Shown: positions 34,655 through 42,950 of the stretch, piece by piece
How the letters are laid out: every line of letters begins with the position of its first letter
Numbering within the stretch: position 1 is the stretch's first letter
Origin: Microscillaceae bacterium
GTDB taxonomy: Bacteria; Bacteroidota; Bacteroidia; Cytophagales; Microscillaceae
NCBI GenBank assembly: GCA_011390205.1
Contig: JAABSX010000001.1
Location: 62,001-126,000, forward strand
Length of the DNA stretch: 64,000 bases
Direction: 5' to 3'
Translations under genes and position numbers: made by a program
Notes under the pieces: model-generated
Told to the model about the DNA's origin: nothing
Database searches by the model: none
Seen by the model: the letters and a program-made list of their open reading frames with translations, nothing else

Positions 34655-34915
34655 ATGGCTTGTAATAAGAACCACGATAATACAGATAGCATAGTTAGAG
34701 ATTTACCAATTGGACAAGAAGGTGTTGGGAGACATAAATGTGCGTCTTGTGCATACGAAATTGGCTACCAACACGGTTTGCAAAAAGCCGAAAACATTAA
34801 TTTAGCAAATGTTTTAGATGGATTAGAAGAAAGTCAAAAAGGCGATAGAAGACATAGAAGTCCACACGCTGCGTATTCTTTAGGTTATTATAACGGTGTT
34901 GTAGATAGTTACTAA
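34655..34915 (+). CDS. Small protein of two copies of one motif, within the DpnII operon
   Basis: An 86-residue soluble protein not belonging to any family I know. Residues 14-41 and 54-81 align without gaps at an offset of exactly 40, sharing L17/57, Q21/61, G23/63, R26/66, H27/67, A33/73, Y34/74, G37/77, Y38/78 and G41/81, so the motif L-x3-Q-x-G-x2-R-H-x5-A-Y-x2-G-Y-x2-G occurs twice. Copy one also has Cys29 and Cys32 (KCASCAY), with two more metal-ligand candidates, His7 and His27. It starts 11 bases after the nuclease, and its stop overlaps the ATG of the second methylase by a single A, so it is truly part of the operon. A role as controller, inhibitor or assembly factor is possible but unproven. 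Confidence 0.72.
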   Translation: MACNKNHDNTDSIVRDLPIGQEGVGRHKCASCAYEIGYQHGLQKAENINLANVLDGLEESQKGDRRHRSPHAAYSLGYYNGVVDSY

Positions 34916-35739
34916 TGATTAGTCCATTTTTCAAATCTAACGACAAAGACTTTTATCTTCTTCACGGAGATACAATGGATATTTTGCCTCAATTTGACCA
35001 CAAATTTGACATGATCTTTGCAGATCCACCATATTTTTTGTCAAATAACGGACTTTCAATTCAAAGTGGAAAAATTGTAAGCGTAAATAAAGGAAAATGG
35101 GACAAATCCGGAGGATTTGAATTTATAAACGACTTCAACCGCAAATGGCTTTCATTAGTTCGTGACAAAATGAAGGATGATGCGACAATTTGGATTAGTG
35201 GTACAATGCACAACATTTTTTCAGTTGGACAAATTCTGAATGAATTAGGATTTAAAATTCTAAACGTAATAACTTGGGAAAAATCAAATCCACCACCTAA
35301 TTTTTCTTGTCGCTATTTTACATATTCGACAGAGCAAATAATTTGGGCAAGAAAAAGCGAAAAAGTTCCGCATTACTTCAATTATGAATTAATGAAACAA
35401 CTTAATGGCGACAAACAGATGAAAGACGTTTGGAAATTGCCAGCAATTGCACCTTGGGAAAAATCTTGTGGAAAACATCCAACACAAAAACCTTTGTCGG
35501 TTTTGACAAGACTTATTTTGGCCTCGACAAAGCCAAATGCTTGGATTTTAGATCCATTTGCAGGCAGTTCAACAACGGGAATTGCAGCTAATTTGGCAAA
35601 CAGATGGTTTTTAGGAATTGACCAAGAAGAAGAATTTTTGATAATAAGCAAAAACAGAAAACTTGAAATTGAAAATCCAAAAACAGCAGCTACTTACAGA
35701 CAAAAAATTGGTGGTTTCAAGGGTGTGATCTCAGGTTGA
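34915..35739 (+). CDS. dpnA: DpnA-like second DNA adenine methyltransferase, C-terminus rewritten by an IS remnant
   Basis: A 274-residue class beta N6-adenine methyltransferase: the catalytic motif ADPPY at residues 36-40 near the start and the SAM motif ILDPFAGSSTTGIAA near 210-224, followed by RWFLGIDQEEEF. The order (catalytic motif before SAM motif) is that of DpnA, which in the pneumococcal DpnII system methylates GATC in single-stranded DNA taken up during transformation. The last codons, ending VISG then stop, lie in the left end of an inserted IS remnant: the stop TGA (35737-35739) is inside its inverted repeat. Read across the right flank, the original end would have been KGMISI. 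The enzyme core is not harmed. Confidence 0.88.
   Translation: MISPFFKSNDKDFYLLHGDTMDILPQFDHKFDMIFADPPYFLSNNGLSIQSGKIVSVNKGKWDKSGGFEFINDFNRKWLSLVRDKMKDDATIWISGTMHNIFSVGQILNELGFKILNVITWEKSNPPPNFSCRYFTYSTEQIIWARKSEKVPHYFNYELMKQLNGDKQMKDVWKLPAIAPWEKSCGKHPTQKPLSVLTRLILASTKPNAWILDPFAGSSTTGIAANLANRWFLGIDQEEEFLIISKNRKLEIENPKTAATYRQKIGGFKGVISG
35723..35731. repeat. Left target-site duplication of the IS remnant
   Basis: GTGTGATCT, matched by GTATGATCT at 35990-35998 (8 of 9), immediately flanks the element. This is the 8-10 base size expected for ISAs1-family insertions. Confidence 0.7.
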
Positions 35740-35989
35740 ACGCACTATTAGAGGCTAAAATAGCAGATTTCATTAATTTTACAGAAAGATAAGAATATCC
35801 GAAGTGTTTAAAGCCCCGCCCAAGAATGGTGCAGAAAATAGAAACATACTCAGAAAACTTGCCTTACAGCTCTTGAAACAAGACACACTCAAAAAAGTAT
35901 CGCCATTAAAAGAAAAAAGGCTGCTTAGGATAATCAGTATCTACTAGGGGTAATCAGCCAATACGTTACACAATAGTGCGTTTAACCTG
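35732..35989 (+). mobile_element. Internally deleted ISAs1-like insertion sequence (MITE-like), 258 bp
   Basis: The ends are inverted repeats of 18 bases, CAGGTTGAACGCACTATT on the left (35732-35749) and its inverse at 35972-35989, with one mismatch. Inside, the left part encodes the start of a transposase (LEAKIADFINFTER then stop) and the right part encodes a transposase tail in frame, GAENRNILRKLALQLLKQD (near 35830-35890) followed by LKEKRLLRIIS and stop. This wording is that of ISAs1/H-repeat transposase C-termini. About 1 kb of transposase between them is missing, so it cannot move by itself but might be moved by a full copy elsewhere. Matching 9-base duplications flank it, which shows that it moved here as a unit after or during deletion. 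Confidence 0.8.
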
Positions 35990-35998
35990 GTATGATCT
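35990..35998. repeat. Right target-site duplication of the IS remnant
   Basis: GTATGATCT, the partner of 35723-35731 with one mismatch. It keeps the original end of the dpnA reading frame (…ATG ATC TCG ATA TGA). Confidence 0.7.
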
Positions 35999-36138
35999 CG
36001 ATATGATGTAGATTTTTAAATTCAATGTGTATTTTTGAGTGATAGAGGCACTACCAAAATTTTGAGTCGGAATATTTAGCCATGTTCTAAATCTATTTTA
36101 CTTAAAATGACTTATTTAGGTATCTTTTTAAAGATTAA

Positions 36139-36336
36139 ATGGGCTTAAAAGCCTTGAAAAGGCTATTTCATTTACAACATACTGAAATCACACCCAGTCT
36201 CAACGACAAAAAAGAACTTGAATTATTTTTAGTTGAAGAACTAAAGGAAGAATACAAAACAGAGCTAAACTTGACGAAGAAGAAGAGCGTTTGGCTCAAT
36301 AGTGGTTCTGCAAAATGGCGGGTTCAGTGCTTCTAA
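36139..36336 (+). CDS. Doubtful small ORF, possibly a gene remnant
   Basis: A 65-codon frame. The first 48 residues (MGLKALKRLFHLQHTEITPS, KELELFLVEELKEEYKTEL) look protein-like, charged and helical, but the last 17 run into a palindromic intergenic repeat (36317-36398), so the natural end is probably lost. No family is recognised. It may be the front part of a gene cut by the repeat, or a chance frame. Confidence 0.3.
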   Translation: MGLKALKRLFHLQHTEITPSLNDKKELELFLVEELKEEYKTELNLTKKKSVWLNSGSAKWRVQCF

Positions 36337-36398
36337 GACAGTTTAGTGCTAAATAAAAGTGAAGTGCTTCGACTAAACTTTTGTCCTGAAAATCCGCC
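36317..36398. repeat. Nested palindrome, probable dispersed intergenic repeat
   Basis: Outer arms GGCGGGTTCAG (36317-36327) and CTGAAAATCCGCC (36386-36398) and inner arms AGTTTAGT (36340-36347) and ACTAAACT (36372-36379) are inverted pairs. The fold is 82 bases long. It looks like the structured repeats that punctuate accessory regions in Bacteroidota, but only this copy is in the window. Confidence 0.5.
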
Positions 36399-36642
36399 AC
36401 TTCGCAAACATCTTTCCGTTGTGCTTCATTATAACAAACCGCTAACCAAGGATAAAATTCTTTAGAAAAATTAGACGGAAATTGCTGACTGAAAACAAAT
36501 TCGGCAAGTACCTACTTAAAAAATTTATATCTTAGAATTGAAACTTTTGCCCAAATATGCTGGTAAATTCACTTATTTTTAGATGTATGATTACTGAAAC
36601 CCGGTATCTACGGTTTTTTGAGGAAGCCCTAAGTAATTTTGT
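36399..36642. other. Spacer at the right edge of the restriction island
   Basis: About 240 bases of A/T-rich sequence after the palindrome, with no convincing ORF or terminator. The composition returns to that of the chromosome core near 36600. Confidence 0.4.
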
Positions 36643-36873
36643 CTATTTTTCTTCAAATTCTATATATTCGCCTCCCTTAAATTCTCTGCGTTTGTTGTCA
36701 GATGATTCAGGGTAAATGATGGTCAGGTTATCCTTGTGCACTACTTTAGTCTTGGGTTTTTTCTGCACCTCACGCACATCTTGAATGATTTTCTTGAAGC
36801 GCTGCCAAGCCCTATTGACACGGTAAGCAATAAAAGCAATGATGGCGAGAAATAGAAGTATTTTGAATGACAT
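36643..36873 (-). CDS. DUF4834 family small membrane protein
   Basis: A 76-residue protein with one N-terminal transmembrane helix (MSFKILLFLAIIAFIAYRV) and a basic cytoplasmic stretch, ending in KGGEYIEFEEK. The pattern agrees with DUF4834, a Bacteroidota-only family of unknown function. The frame extends to a TTG at 36882, but the ATG at 36873 is preferred. It lies downstream of the PhoH gene on the same strand, with a hairpin between them. Confidence 0.75.
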   Translation of the reverse strand: MSFKILLFLAIIAFIAYRVNRAWQRFKKIIQDVREVQKKPKTKVVHKDNLTIIYPESSDNKRREFKGGEYIEFEEK

Positions 36874-36904
36874 AATAAACAATCAATAATGAATAATCAT
36901 AAGA

Positions 36905-36926
36905 AGGGCATCAGAGATGATGCCCT
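36905..36926 (-). terminator. Hairpin after the PhoH gene
   Basis: AGGGCATCA pairs perfectly with TGATGCCCT around a four-base loop, 42 bases past the stop. It has no long T-run, so it may be a weak terminator or processing site before the DUF4834 gene. Confidence 0.55.
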
Positions 36927-36967
36927 GTCTTTATATTTAAAATCTCAACAGTCTAGTACCCAAAAAG

Positions 36968-38041
36968 TTATGCTTTGGGTGGAGTCTCGTCTTTGTTGTC
37001 CTTTTTATTTGTCTCCTCAGATTTAGTTTCATTTTGAGGCTTTAAATTTCTGTTTTTTGACTGAAACTGTCTGTTTCCTTCCTCTTGTTGCTCTTCATAC
37101 TTGGTGTACGCATCTATGATGAGCCTCACCAATTTATGCCTGACCACATCTTGGGCTTGCAGTTCCACAAAACCGATGCCTGGCACACCTTTTAAAATCT
37201 TGAGTGTCTCCACAAGTCCAGATTTTTGTTTGTGTGGCAAGTCAATCTGAGATTGGTCACCCGTAACGATGGCTTTAGAATCAGGCCCCATACGTGTCAA
37301 AAACATTTTAATCTGCATAGGGGTCGTATTTTGGGCTTCATCAAGCAAGATAAAGGCATTTTGCAAGGTTCGCCCACGCATGTAGGCGAGTGGAGCTATT
37401 TCTATGACCCTGTTTTCTTGGTAATACTTGAGCTTTTCTGCCGGAATCATATCATCCAACGCATCATAGATGGGTCTGAGGTAAGGATCTACTTTTTCCT
37501 TCAAATCACCTGGCAAAAAACCAAGGTTTTCGCCTGCTTCTACGGCTGGGCGTGTGATGATGATTTTTTTGACGACTTTGTTTTTAAGTGCCCTTACAGC
37601 AAGTGCCACAGAGATATAGGTTTTACCCGTTCCTGCGGGGCCGATGGCAAATACAAGGTCGTTTTTTTGGCTGGCACGTACAAGCTCGAGTTGGTTGGCA
37701 GTTTTTGCTTTGATTCCTACGCCTTTGGTGCCATAGACCAGTACTTCATTGTTGGCAATTTCCTTGTCTTCCTTGGGTGTTTTTGCAGTCTCATCTTGCA
37801 GATACGAAGTAACTTCATCCCTGGTGATTCTTCCAAATTTATGGTAGTGAAGTAAGAGGGAGTTGATTATTTCATTAATCTTGATGATTTCAGGGGTAGC
37901 GCCTTGTATCCTGAGTTCGTTGCCACGGGATACGATTTTGCTTTGCGGAAAAGCTGCAGCTACTTCGTTGATGTTATCGTTTCCTACACCTAGAAAATCT
38001 ACTAAGGATACATCATCTAATTGGATTACTTTTTCTATCAA
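36968..38041 (-). CDS. PhoH family ATPase
   Basis: A 357-residue protein with Walker A GPAGTGKTYIS (about residues 138-148), the PhoH segment IITRPAVEAGENLGFLPGDL, and Walker B FILLDEAQNT, followed by SKAIVTGDQSQIDLP. PhoH-like ATPases are cytoplasmic and thought to act in RNA metabolism or stress. The N-terminal 115 residues are the usual PhoH-like front domain, and the C-terminal 30 are low-complexity and charged. There is no ATG at the start: the frame opens with TTG at 38041, which matches where relatives begin (V/M-E-K-V), so a non-ATG start is likely. Confidence 0.88.
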   Translation of the reverse strand: MIEKVIQLDDVSLVDFLGVGNDNINEVAAAFPQSKIVSRGNELRIQGATPEIIKINEIINSLLLHYHKFGRITRDEVTSYLQDETAKTPKEDKEIANNEVLVYGTKGVGIKAKTANQLELVRASQKNDLVFAIGPAGTGKTYISVALAVRALKNKVVKKIIITRPAVEAGENLGFLPGDLKEKVDPYLRPIYDALDDMIPAEKLKYYQENRVIEIAPLAYMRGRTLQNAFILLDEAQNTTPMQIKMFLTRMGPDSKAIVTGDQSQIDLPHKQKSGLVETLKILKGVPGIGFVELQAQDVVRHKLVRLIIDAYTKYEEQQEEGNRQFQSKNRNLKPQNETKSEETNKKDNKDETPPKA

Positions 38042-38274
38042 ATGTTTGTTTGTTGATTTAGGGTGAAAATTAGTACAAATCAGTATAAAAACAAATTAAA
38101 TAACCTACTAAAATGTTTTTCGATTGTTTTGGGAGGGTATTTATTTTGTATGAGTCTGAGAGAGCAAGAAAAAGACACGTGTTTGTGTAGTAGATGTTTG
38201 TATCTTGTAAGTGCTTACACATATTCAGTTTAGGTTGTTTATTTTTTTAGAGCAGCCACTAACATATTGGCTTG

Positions 38275-38649
38275 TCATTTTTTGTTTTTACCAATGAGTA
38301 ATTTTCTGACAAGGAGTGCCGTGGTGAAGCCTGTGAGGAATATTTGCGTCCATTTTTTCCAATCTTCAGCAGGCACAAAACGTGTACTGTTTTTGGTGAT
38401 TTCCATCACCCCCAAAGGCGTGATGACTGCCCCCGCACCACCTCCAGCACCTGTTTGCTGTCTGCCCTCATGGTCACTGCCCTCTTCGTGCTGGGCTAGG
38501 TTACCGACGCCTGCCCCATACCCGAAGGTAACTTTTGCCACGGGGATGAGTGTCTTGCCTTGGGCTTCTATGGGCTCGCCAAAGACTTTGCCTACACCTG
38601 CTTGACCTTGTATCTTTTCACTGATGGATTGGAAGAATCTTGTAATCAT
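38275..38649 (-). CDS. GerW/YtfJ family protein
   Basis: A 124-residue protein matching the Spore_YtfJ (GerW) domain: GVGKVFGEPIEAQGKTLIPVAKVTFGYGAG, of which the core is TLIPVAKVTFGYGAG, then a Gly-rich loop and GAVITPLGVMEI. A C-terminal hydrophobic helix (about 103-117) follows, so it may be membrane-attached. In spore formers GerW is linked to germination, but members also occur in non-sporing bacteria with unknown role. It stands alone between the PhoH and SufS genes. Confidence 0.82.
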   Translation of the reverse strand: MITRFFQSISEKIQGQAGVGKVFGEPIEAQGKTLIPVAKVTFGYGAGVGNLAQHEEGSDHEGRQQTGAGGGAGAVITPLGVMEITKNSTRFVPAEDWKKWTQIFLTGFTTALLVRKLLIGKNKK

Positions 38650-38886
38650 GGGGTTTTGTGTTTTGTGTAAAATAAATAATCCTACTCATTGTGCTTTTAC
38701 TCTCATACAAATATACACATTAAAATTTAAAAAGAACTTCTCACAAAAGCGTTTGTTGCTTGCCTTGCTCTTTTTGCTTTGTATGGCAACAAGGAGCTTT
38801 TTTGGCTTGCATTGTGGAAGAATCTCTTACCTTGTATAAGGTTTTGATTCCTCCAGAGCAGGGCATAAAAAGAAAGTGCCTTTGTA

Positions 38887-40128
38887 TCAAAGCAGCATCT
38901 TGAGTACTTTTTTGAGGGCAATGACAAAAGCATCTACTTCTTCATGGGTGTTATACATCGCAAAAGAAACCCGAGAAGTACCAGGCACTTGGTAGCGTTT
39001 CATGAGTGGCTGTGTGCAGTGATGCCCCGTGCGGATGGCAATGCCTTGGGCATCCAAGAGTGTGCCTATATCACTGTGATGCGCACCCTCCACTACGAAA
39101 GAAATTACGCTTACTTTTTGGGCTGCCGTGCCGATGATTCTTAGCCCAGTGATTGCCTGCATTTGCTCCGTGGCATAGCTCAAAAGGCTGTCTTCGTAGG
39201 CTGCGATATTTTTTTTACCAAAACGATTGACATATTCTAGGGCATATTTAAAAGCAATGCCGTCTGCGATGTTGGGCGTGCCAGCTTCAAATCTATGAGG
39301 AGGTACATTATAAGTGGATTTTTCAAAACTGACCTCTTTAATCATTTCTCCGCCGCCATGGTAGGGAGGCATAGCGCTGAGCAAATCTATCTTGCCATAC
39401 AAAGCACCGATGCCTGTGGGGGCATAGACCTTATGCCCCGAAAAAGCATAAAAATCACAATCTAGGTCTTGCACATCTATCTCAAGGTGTACACTCGCCT
39501 GAGCACCATCCACAAATACGACCGCTCCTTGCTGGTGTGCTTTTTTGATAATCTCTTTGACAGGATTGACCGTGCCAAGGGCATTGGAGGCATGTACGAT
39601 AGATACCAATTTGGTGCGAGGAGAGAGGAGTTTTTCAAACTCATCTAGGATAAGTTCTCCTTCATCAGTAATAGGAATTACCTTGATTTTTGCTCCTTTT
39701 TCTTCGGCAAGAAGCTGCCAAGGTACAATATTAGAGTGGTGCTCCATCTCTGAGAGGATGATTTCATCTCCTTCGCCGATATTGGCACGCCCCCAAGTAG
39801 CCGCTACGAGATTGACAGCCTCGGTTACCCCCCTCACAAAGATAATTTCTTCGACGTTTTTTGCATTTAAAAATGCTTGGATGGCACTGCGTGTTTCTTC
39901 ATAATCTTCTGTAGATTTTGCAGCAAGGTAGTGTGCCCCTCGGTGAATATTGGCGTTATTTTTTAGGTAATAAGTATCTAAGGCATCTATGACTACTTGT
40001 GGTTTTTGGGAGGTAGCCGCATTGTCAAAATAAATGAGTGGTTTTCCATTGACTTCTTGGTGAAGTATCGGGAAATCTTTTCTTACTGTATATACATCAA
40101 AAGCCTGTGCTTCTAGGGTCTTTTCCAT
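38887..40128 (-). CDS. sufS: Cysteine desulfurase (SufS type)
   Basis: A 413-residue PLP enzyme of the class V aminotransferase group II: IYFDNAATSQKPQVVIDAL, HRGAHYLAAKSTEDYE, the Lys-bearing FSGHKVYAPTGIGALYG (PLP Schiff base) and the active-site Cys in RTGHHCTQPLMKR. It takes sulfur from cysteine for iron-sulfur cluster assembly by the SUF system, in the cytoplasm. No other suf gene is within the window on this side, though SufBCD usually lie next to SufS. A -7 element is found 41 bases upstream. Confidence 0.92.
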   Translation of the reverse strand: MEKTLEAQAFDVYTVRKDFPILHQEVNGKPLIYFDNAATSQKPQVVIDALDTYYLKNNANIHRGAHYLAAKSTEDYEETRSAIQAFLNAKNVEEIIFVRGVTEAVNLVAATWGRANIGEGDEIILSEMEHHSNIVPWQLLAEEKGAKIKVIPITDEGELILDEFEKLLSPRTKLVSIVHASNALGTVNPVKEIIKKAHQQGAVVFVDGAQASVHLEIDVQDLDCDFYAFSGHKVYAPTGIGALYGKIDLLSAMPPYHGGGEMIKEVSFEKSTYNVPPHRFEAGTPNIADGIAFKYALEYVNRFGKKNIAAYEDSLLSYATEQMQAITGLRIIGTAAQKVSVISFVVEGAHHSDIGTLLDAQGIAIRTGHHCTQPLMKRYQVPGTSRVSFAMYNTHEEVDAFVIALKKVLKMLL

Positions 40129-40430
40129 TTAATTTTTTGTTTTAAGCGTACTATTTACTCTTGCCTAACAAAGATATGTACTTTTGGGTTTTGGGCTTGT
40201 TTATATTTGCTGCTTGGCAGTAGCTTTTTATCTAAATTTGAGGTGTTTTTGAGAATTTGTATTAAATTTAAGCACTCATAATTTACCCAAGTTGCTAGTG
40301 ATGCTTTTTAGCACAGTGATTTTTGCAGATGACACTGATTTACAGGGAGATGATTTAAAAAGACCTACATACATCTGTCAATCATTTGTGTTTTATAAAA
40401 GCAGCATTGGCTCGGATTAATTCTAAAAAC
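40129..40430. other. Divergent intergenic region between sufS and the lipoprotein gene
   Basis: About 300 bases, A/T-rich, with a candidate sufS promoter element at 40169-40176. No ORF or RNA gene is visible. Confidence 0.5.
40169..40176 (-). promoter_or_regulatory. Candidate -7 element of sufS
   Basis: The minus strand reads TATCTTTG, a match to TAnnTTTG, 41 bases before the ATG. No TTG is seen at -33. Confidence 0.4.
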
Positions 40431-41018
40431 ATGAAATTTTACCATCAAAAAATCACCTATTTTAGCCTTCGGTTGTTCGCCTTGGCTTTGCTGTTTTCTG
40501 CCTGCTCTGATGGGTCAGAAGAAAACCCCGAGGAGATAATAAGGGCAAAACTCACAGCCCATGAGTGGAAAGGTGAGCGATTTGATACACAGATAGGCGT
40601 AAGTCCTGCTTTGGTTTTGGTAGTACTTGGTCTGAGTCAGAACGATTTGCAGTTTGGAGAGTCTATTCCTTTGCTGGGTGTTAAATTTGAGAGTGATGGC
40701 ACTTTCACAGGCACAGATGTATCAGGAGAAGATGTCAGTGGGCTTTGGAGCTTGGCAGAAGGAGGGCAGCGCCTGCGGCTTACAGGTTTTGATTTGGGCG
40801 TACCCGAAGATTTTATTCCTCCAGCACTGCTTGCTATTATTCCCGAAGGGACAGATTTATCTAGTATATTACCTTCTGAATATGACATTGTAGAATTGAC
40901 AGATACAAAACTGACCTTGGGCTCTAATACTTCGACAGAAATCTCGCAAGTTACGGAGACAGGTATCCCGATTAATGTAACGATTAGCCCACAGCTAAGT
41001 ATTTATTTGATACAGTAG
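40431..41018 (+). CDS. Lipoprotein of unknown function
   Basis: A 195-residue protein whose first 25 residues are a lipoprotein signal with lipobox LLFSAC, the Cys being followed by SDGSEENP as in surface lipoproteins of Bacteroidota. The rest is a beta-rich domain (HEWKGERFDTQIG, VKFESDGTFTGTDVSGEDVSG, LWSLAEGGQRLRLTG) in the style of lipocalin-like or DUF5004-type domains, though I cannot name the family. The frame extends to 40386, but the ATG at 40431 starts the signal. It converges with dnaG, 9 bases away. Confidence 0.75.
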   Translation: MKFYHQKITYFSLRLFALALLFSACSDGSEENPEEIIRAKLTAHEWKGERFDTQIGVSPALVLVVLGLSQNDLQFGESIPLLGVKFESDGTFTGTDVSGEDVSGLWSLAEGGQRLRLTGFDLGVPEDFIPPALLAIIPEGTDLSSILPSEYDIVELTDTKLTLGSNTSTEISQVTETGIPINVTISPQLSIYLIQ

Positions 41019-41027
41019 CTTTCAAGT

Positions 41028-42950
41028 TTAGGTTTTTAGAATGGTATTGTTCAGATGTCCAGCGATTTGCTGTAAGATTTGTTTGAGCCTGAGCCCTATG
41101 CTCATCGCTTTGATTTGTTCTTCTTCAGTCTTTGCTTCTTGAAGCTGTCTTGTATTTTCTTTGATTAATTTCTGTAGGTGGTTCATTTTCATACGCAATA
41201 CATGCTCTCTGACACTATTGCCGAGGGTTTCTCTTTCGGTAGGGATATGAATCAGGTGTTTTTCTTTCCATTGGGGGCTTAGCTCAAATCTTTCACTCAT
41301 CAAATCTACCAGCAATCCTTTCCAAGAAGCGGCGGCATTTTGTATAAATACTTGGCTCTGAAAGCCTGGTGCATCTTTTTGTGCTTTATAAAGTGCTTCA
41401 AATACCTCTCTAAACAGGTCATTTTCAAACTGAATGTCTTTGAGTTCTTGATAAAAAAAATCTCCTATTTTCGTAGATGTATCCTCTAGCACAAAATCAG
41501 GGTAGCGCATCATCAGTCTGATGATGGCTTTTTCTTGGGCATAGACGGGGCTGAGTTTTTCCTCTTCGGCATACTGTGTATCTTCTTGTGCATCTTCTGT
41601 GGGTTGTTTTTGTGGGAGAATGGGCTGTGGCGCAGCAAATTTTTCTTGGCGCAGCAAGTTATTTCCTTCGGTGAGGAGGGTTTGCTCATCAATGCCGAGT
41701 AGCTGGCTACATTCCTGAAAAAAAACCCTTCTTTTGATTTCATCAGGAATTTTGATGATGCTTTGCACTACTTCTTTAATCATTTCAGCCCTTTTGAGTG
41801 GGTCTTTTTTGGCTTCATTTTGATAAAGATTGGCTTTGAAAGTAATAAAATCTTGGTTTTCTTCTTGGAGGTATTTTTGAAATGATGTGGTTCCTACTTT
41901 TTTGAGGTAGCTATCAGGGTCTTCTCCATCAGGAAAAATGACGACTTTGACATTGAGCCCTTGTGCCAAAATGAGGTCAATTCCCCTCAAAGAAGCCTTG
42001 ATGCCTGCATTGTCGCCGTCATAAAGTACGGTTACATTTTCTGTAAACCTTCTAATAAGCTGTATTTGCTCTACGGTGAGCGATGTGCCAGAAGAAGCTA
42101 CTACATTCTCAATGCTTGCTTGGTGCAGTGATACCACATCAGTATAGCCCTCCACGAGGTAGCAGTTGTCCAGTTCTCGGATACTTTTTTTGGCTTGAAA
42201 AATCCCGTACAGCACACGGCTTTTGTGATAGACCGCTGTCTCTGGTGAGTTAAGGTATTTGGGTTGTTTGGGGTCATTTTTAAGAATTCTTGCCCCAAAG
42301 GCGATGGGCTTTCCTGATACATTGTGAATCGGGAACATGACCCGCTCACGGAAGCGGTCATAGGCTTTGTTTTCTCTCTGAAGGATAAGTCCAGCTTTTT
42401 CAAGAATATCTCTGCTAAAGCCCTTGTTTTCGGCAGTTTTTAGCAGTCCATCCCATTCAGCAAGGCTGTATCCTAGCTGAAACTTCTCGATGACAGGCAT
42501 TTTAAAGCCTCGCTCTTTGAAGTAACTCAGCCCGATGGCTTGCCCCATTTCGGAGTGCGTCAGCAGGTCTTTAAAATAATTCTGGGCAAACTCCATCGCA
42601 ATGTGTATGCTTTCTCTTTCTTTTTGCTCTGCAAGCTCTTCGTCCGTCTGGTTTTCGTCTGTCTTTAGCTCAATGTTGTATTTTTTTGCAAGATATTTTA
42701 GTGCCTCTACATAGCTGTAATTTTCTATGTCCATCACAAAGCCAATAGAATCTCCCCCCTTGCCACAGCCAAAGCATTTATAAATCCCCTTGCTGGGTGA
42801 TACAGAAAAAGAGGGTGTTTTTTCATTGTGAAAAGGGCAGCAAGCCGTGTAGTTCGTCCCCTTTTTTTTGAGTGAAACAAAGTCTTGGACAACTTCTATA
42901 ATGTCTGCTTGCTGGTTGATAAGGGCTACTGTTTCAGGGGCTATACGCAT
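41028..42950 (-). CDS. dnaG: DNA primase
   Basis: A 640-residue primase in the order expected: CHC2 zinc finger (ACCPFHNEKTPSFSV with CFGCGKGGD, residues about 37-66), DnaG core (residues about 115-250), Toprim domain (CYLVEGYTDVVSLHQ, VLYDGDNAGI, DPDSYL) and a C-terminal helicase-binding domain. It makes the short RNA primers for replication. It starts 35 bases after a hairpin with T-run on the same strand, which has the shape of a terminator in its leader. Confidence 0.95.
   Translation of the reverse strand: MRIAPETVALINQQADIIEVVQDFVSLKKKGTNYTACCPFHNEKTPSFSVSPSKGIYKCFGCGKGGDSIGFVMDIENYSYVEALKYLAKKYNIELKTDENQTDEELAEQKERESIHIAMEFAQNYFKDLLTHSEMGQAIGLSYFKERGFKMPVIEKFQLGYSLAEWDGLLKTAENKGFSRDILEKAGLILQRENKAYDRFRERVMFPIHNVSGKPIAFGARILKNDPKQPKYLNSPETAVYHKSRVLYGIFQAKKSIRELDNCYLVEGYTDVVSLHQASIENVVASSGTSLTVEQIQLIRRFTENVTVLYDGDNAGIKASLRGIDLILAQGLNVKVVIFPDGEDPDSYLKKVGTTSFQKYLQEENQDFITFKANLYQNEAKKDPLKRAEMIKEVVQSIIKIPDEIKRRVFFQECSQLLGIDEQTLLTEGNNLLRQEKFAAPQPILPQKQPTEDAQEDTQYAEEEKLSPVYAQEKAIIRLMMRYPDFVLEDTSTKIGDFFYQELKDIQFENDLFREVFEALYKAQKDAPGFQSQVFIQNAAASWKGLLVDLMSERFELSPQWKEKHLIHIPTERETLGNSVREHVLRMKMNHLQKLIKENTRQLQEAKTEEEQIKAMSIGLRLKQILQQIAGHLNNTILKT

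Noticed and set aside
36399-36642. Possible new toxin-antitoxin pair at the right end of the island
   Set aside because: Only one doubtful frame (36139-36336) is present and it runs into a palindromic repeat; no second small gene or promoter is visible.
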